DNA from: Gemmata massiliana
GTDB lineage: Bacteria; Planctomycetota; Planctomycetia; Gemmatales; Gemmataceae
Length of the DNA stretch: 64,000 nucleotides
NCBI GenBank assembly: GCA_000531095.1
Contig: HG799463.1
Span: 284,010 to 348,009 of the forward strand
Reading direction: 5' to 3'
Part shown: positions 63,460 through 64,000 of the stretch, piece after piece
Numbering within the stretch: the first letter of the stretch is position 1
How the letters are laid out: every line of letters begins with the position of its first letter
Notes under the pieces: generated by a model
Told to the model about the DNA's origin: nothing
The model's database searches: none
Seen by the model: only the letters and a program-made list of their open reading frames with translations
Position numbers and translations under genes: made by a program

Positions 63460-64000
63460 ATGAGTTGGGCGCGGGTCACCGTGGTGGTCCTGGTGTTCGT
63501 GGTGTCGCTCGCGGCGCTCGCGGCCAGTAGCGCACTGGCGCTCTGGAGAGGCGCCGACGAGCTCGCGGCCCGCGACCAGCTCCGGGCCGCGGCCGCCGAA
63601 CTGGGGTCCGCGGCCCGCGGACCCGTACACGAGTTGCCACCGGACGACGCGGGCGGAGTGGTACCGGAACCGGACAACCGCCGGCTCACCGAACTCGCGC
63701 GGCGGGTGCTGGCGAACTACCCCGGTACGGAGGGCGGGTTCTACTTCGTGCGCTCGGACCAGTTCGCCGGGACCGCGGTGAATGCGGCGGGACCGGAGCC
63801 GTCCGCGAGTAAGACCCACGAGCCGAAGGCGGATCAGAAGAAGGGTGGCAAGAAAGACGGTGACAAGAAGGTGGGCGCACCGCCGCCCGCGCCGAGCGCC
63901 CTCGTTCCGGCGCGAGCGTATGCTATACGAAGTTATGCGATCCGGCAACAGTGCCGCGAGGCCGTGGGGGCCGAACCCGGGTGGCCGCCGGTCGTGGAGG
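63460..64000 (+). CDS. N-terminal part of a membrane protein, possibly a sensor histidine kinase (partial, linker-interrupted)
   Basis: ATG 63460 starts with a membrane span (VTVVVLVFVVSLAALAASSA). A helical extracytoplasmic part follows (ELAARDQLRAAAAELGSAAR, RRLTELARRVLANYPGTEGGFYF), then a Lys/Pro-rich stretch (KADQKKGGKKDGDKK). The opening resembles planctomycete sensor kinases, but the kinase domain would lie outside the window. The frame passes through a 19-bp loxP-linker match (63918-63936), translated AYAIRSY, so the sequence around residues 152-160 is suspect. Confidence 0.5.
   Translation, partial: MSWARVTVVVLVFVVSLAALAASSALALWRGADELAARDQLRAAAAELGSAARGPVHELPPDDAGGVVPEPDNRRLTELARRVLANYPGTEGGFYFVRSDQFAGTAVNAAGPEPSASKTHEPKADQKKGGKKDGDKKVGAPPPAPSALVPARAYAIRSYAIRQQCREAVGAEPGWPPVVE
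63918..63936. other. loxP mate-pair linker remnant
   Basis: GTATGCTATACGAAGTTAT equals the right arm plus six spacer bases of loxP, the core of the 454 mate-pair linker. It interrupts a G+C-rich coding region. One flank is therefore likely to be a misplaced copy of sequence from a few kb away, outside this window. Confidence 0.85.

Noticed and set aside
63918..63936. A genuine Cre/loxP-type recombination site
   Set aside because: Only one arm and part of the spacer are present, no recombinase of the Cre type is nearby, and a second remnant at 1702-1717 comes with a misplaced copy of local sequence. A library linker explains both.

Overview
The window looks like a draft-quality piece of a planctomycete chromosome, most likely a Gemmata-type organism (Gemmataceae). 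The grounds are: very high G+C with long open antisense frames; a paralogous family ending in the tail GCWVVDLVLGKE; a Tat-exported DUF1501 protein; an ECF sigma factor overlapping a WD40-fused Ser/Thr kinase; a DUF1580 protein; and surface proteins whose N-termini carry an LE-x-R-x-VP motif.

Layout. 1-11 kb is housekeeping: a gene tail, a PIG-L deacetylase, tex (disrupted), ftsH, a secreted thioredoxin, a Lys/Pro-rich protein, glpD and a fumarylacetoacetase-family enzyme. 11-19 kb holds a Gemmata-family paralog, the DUF1501 gene, a frameshifted surface protein, and the sigma factor/kinase pair. 19-24 kb mixes a decayed tyrosine recombinase, a ceramidase-like gene, a tiny ORF with its own terminator, and remnants of a PQQ-propeller and an NtrC-type regulator. 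24-32 kb carries mgtA, three tandem Gemmata-family paralogs, a long inverted repeat, and pheT.

32.3-53.8 kb is an integrative element. It sits in the 3' end of tRNA-Lys(CTT), and a 45-bp copy of that tRNA end recurs exactly 21,420 bp downstream. It encodes a tyrosine recombinase, a winged-helix protein, a DUF1580 protein, a small protein and a RecA-like AAA ATPase. Its cargo is an IS-scarred zone, an IS66 element, a 2,618-residue FG-GAP/RHS protein with an AT-rich, caspase-like tip, and a glycosyltransferase-methyltransferase fusion. Directly after the distal att copy lies a second related integrase (with an in-frame amber codon), suggesting tandem accretion of two elements at one tRNA gene. 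55-57.6 kb is an insertion-sequence graveyard. 57.7-64 kb returns to an intact co-directional run: a secreted protein, two MFS transporters, a metallophosphatase, an anion permease and the start of a membrane sensor.

Sequence quality matters here. Two stretches match the loxP linker of circularised mate-pair libraries (1702-1717 and 63918-63936). The first is preceded by a misplaced copy of tex sequence that belongs about 1.8 kb downstream. Several apparent frameshifts are single-base, mostly at G or C homopolymers. Some 'pseudogenes' are therefore probably assembly artefacts, while others (IS fragments, the truncated integrase) are real decay.
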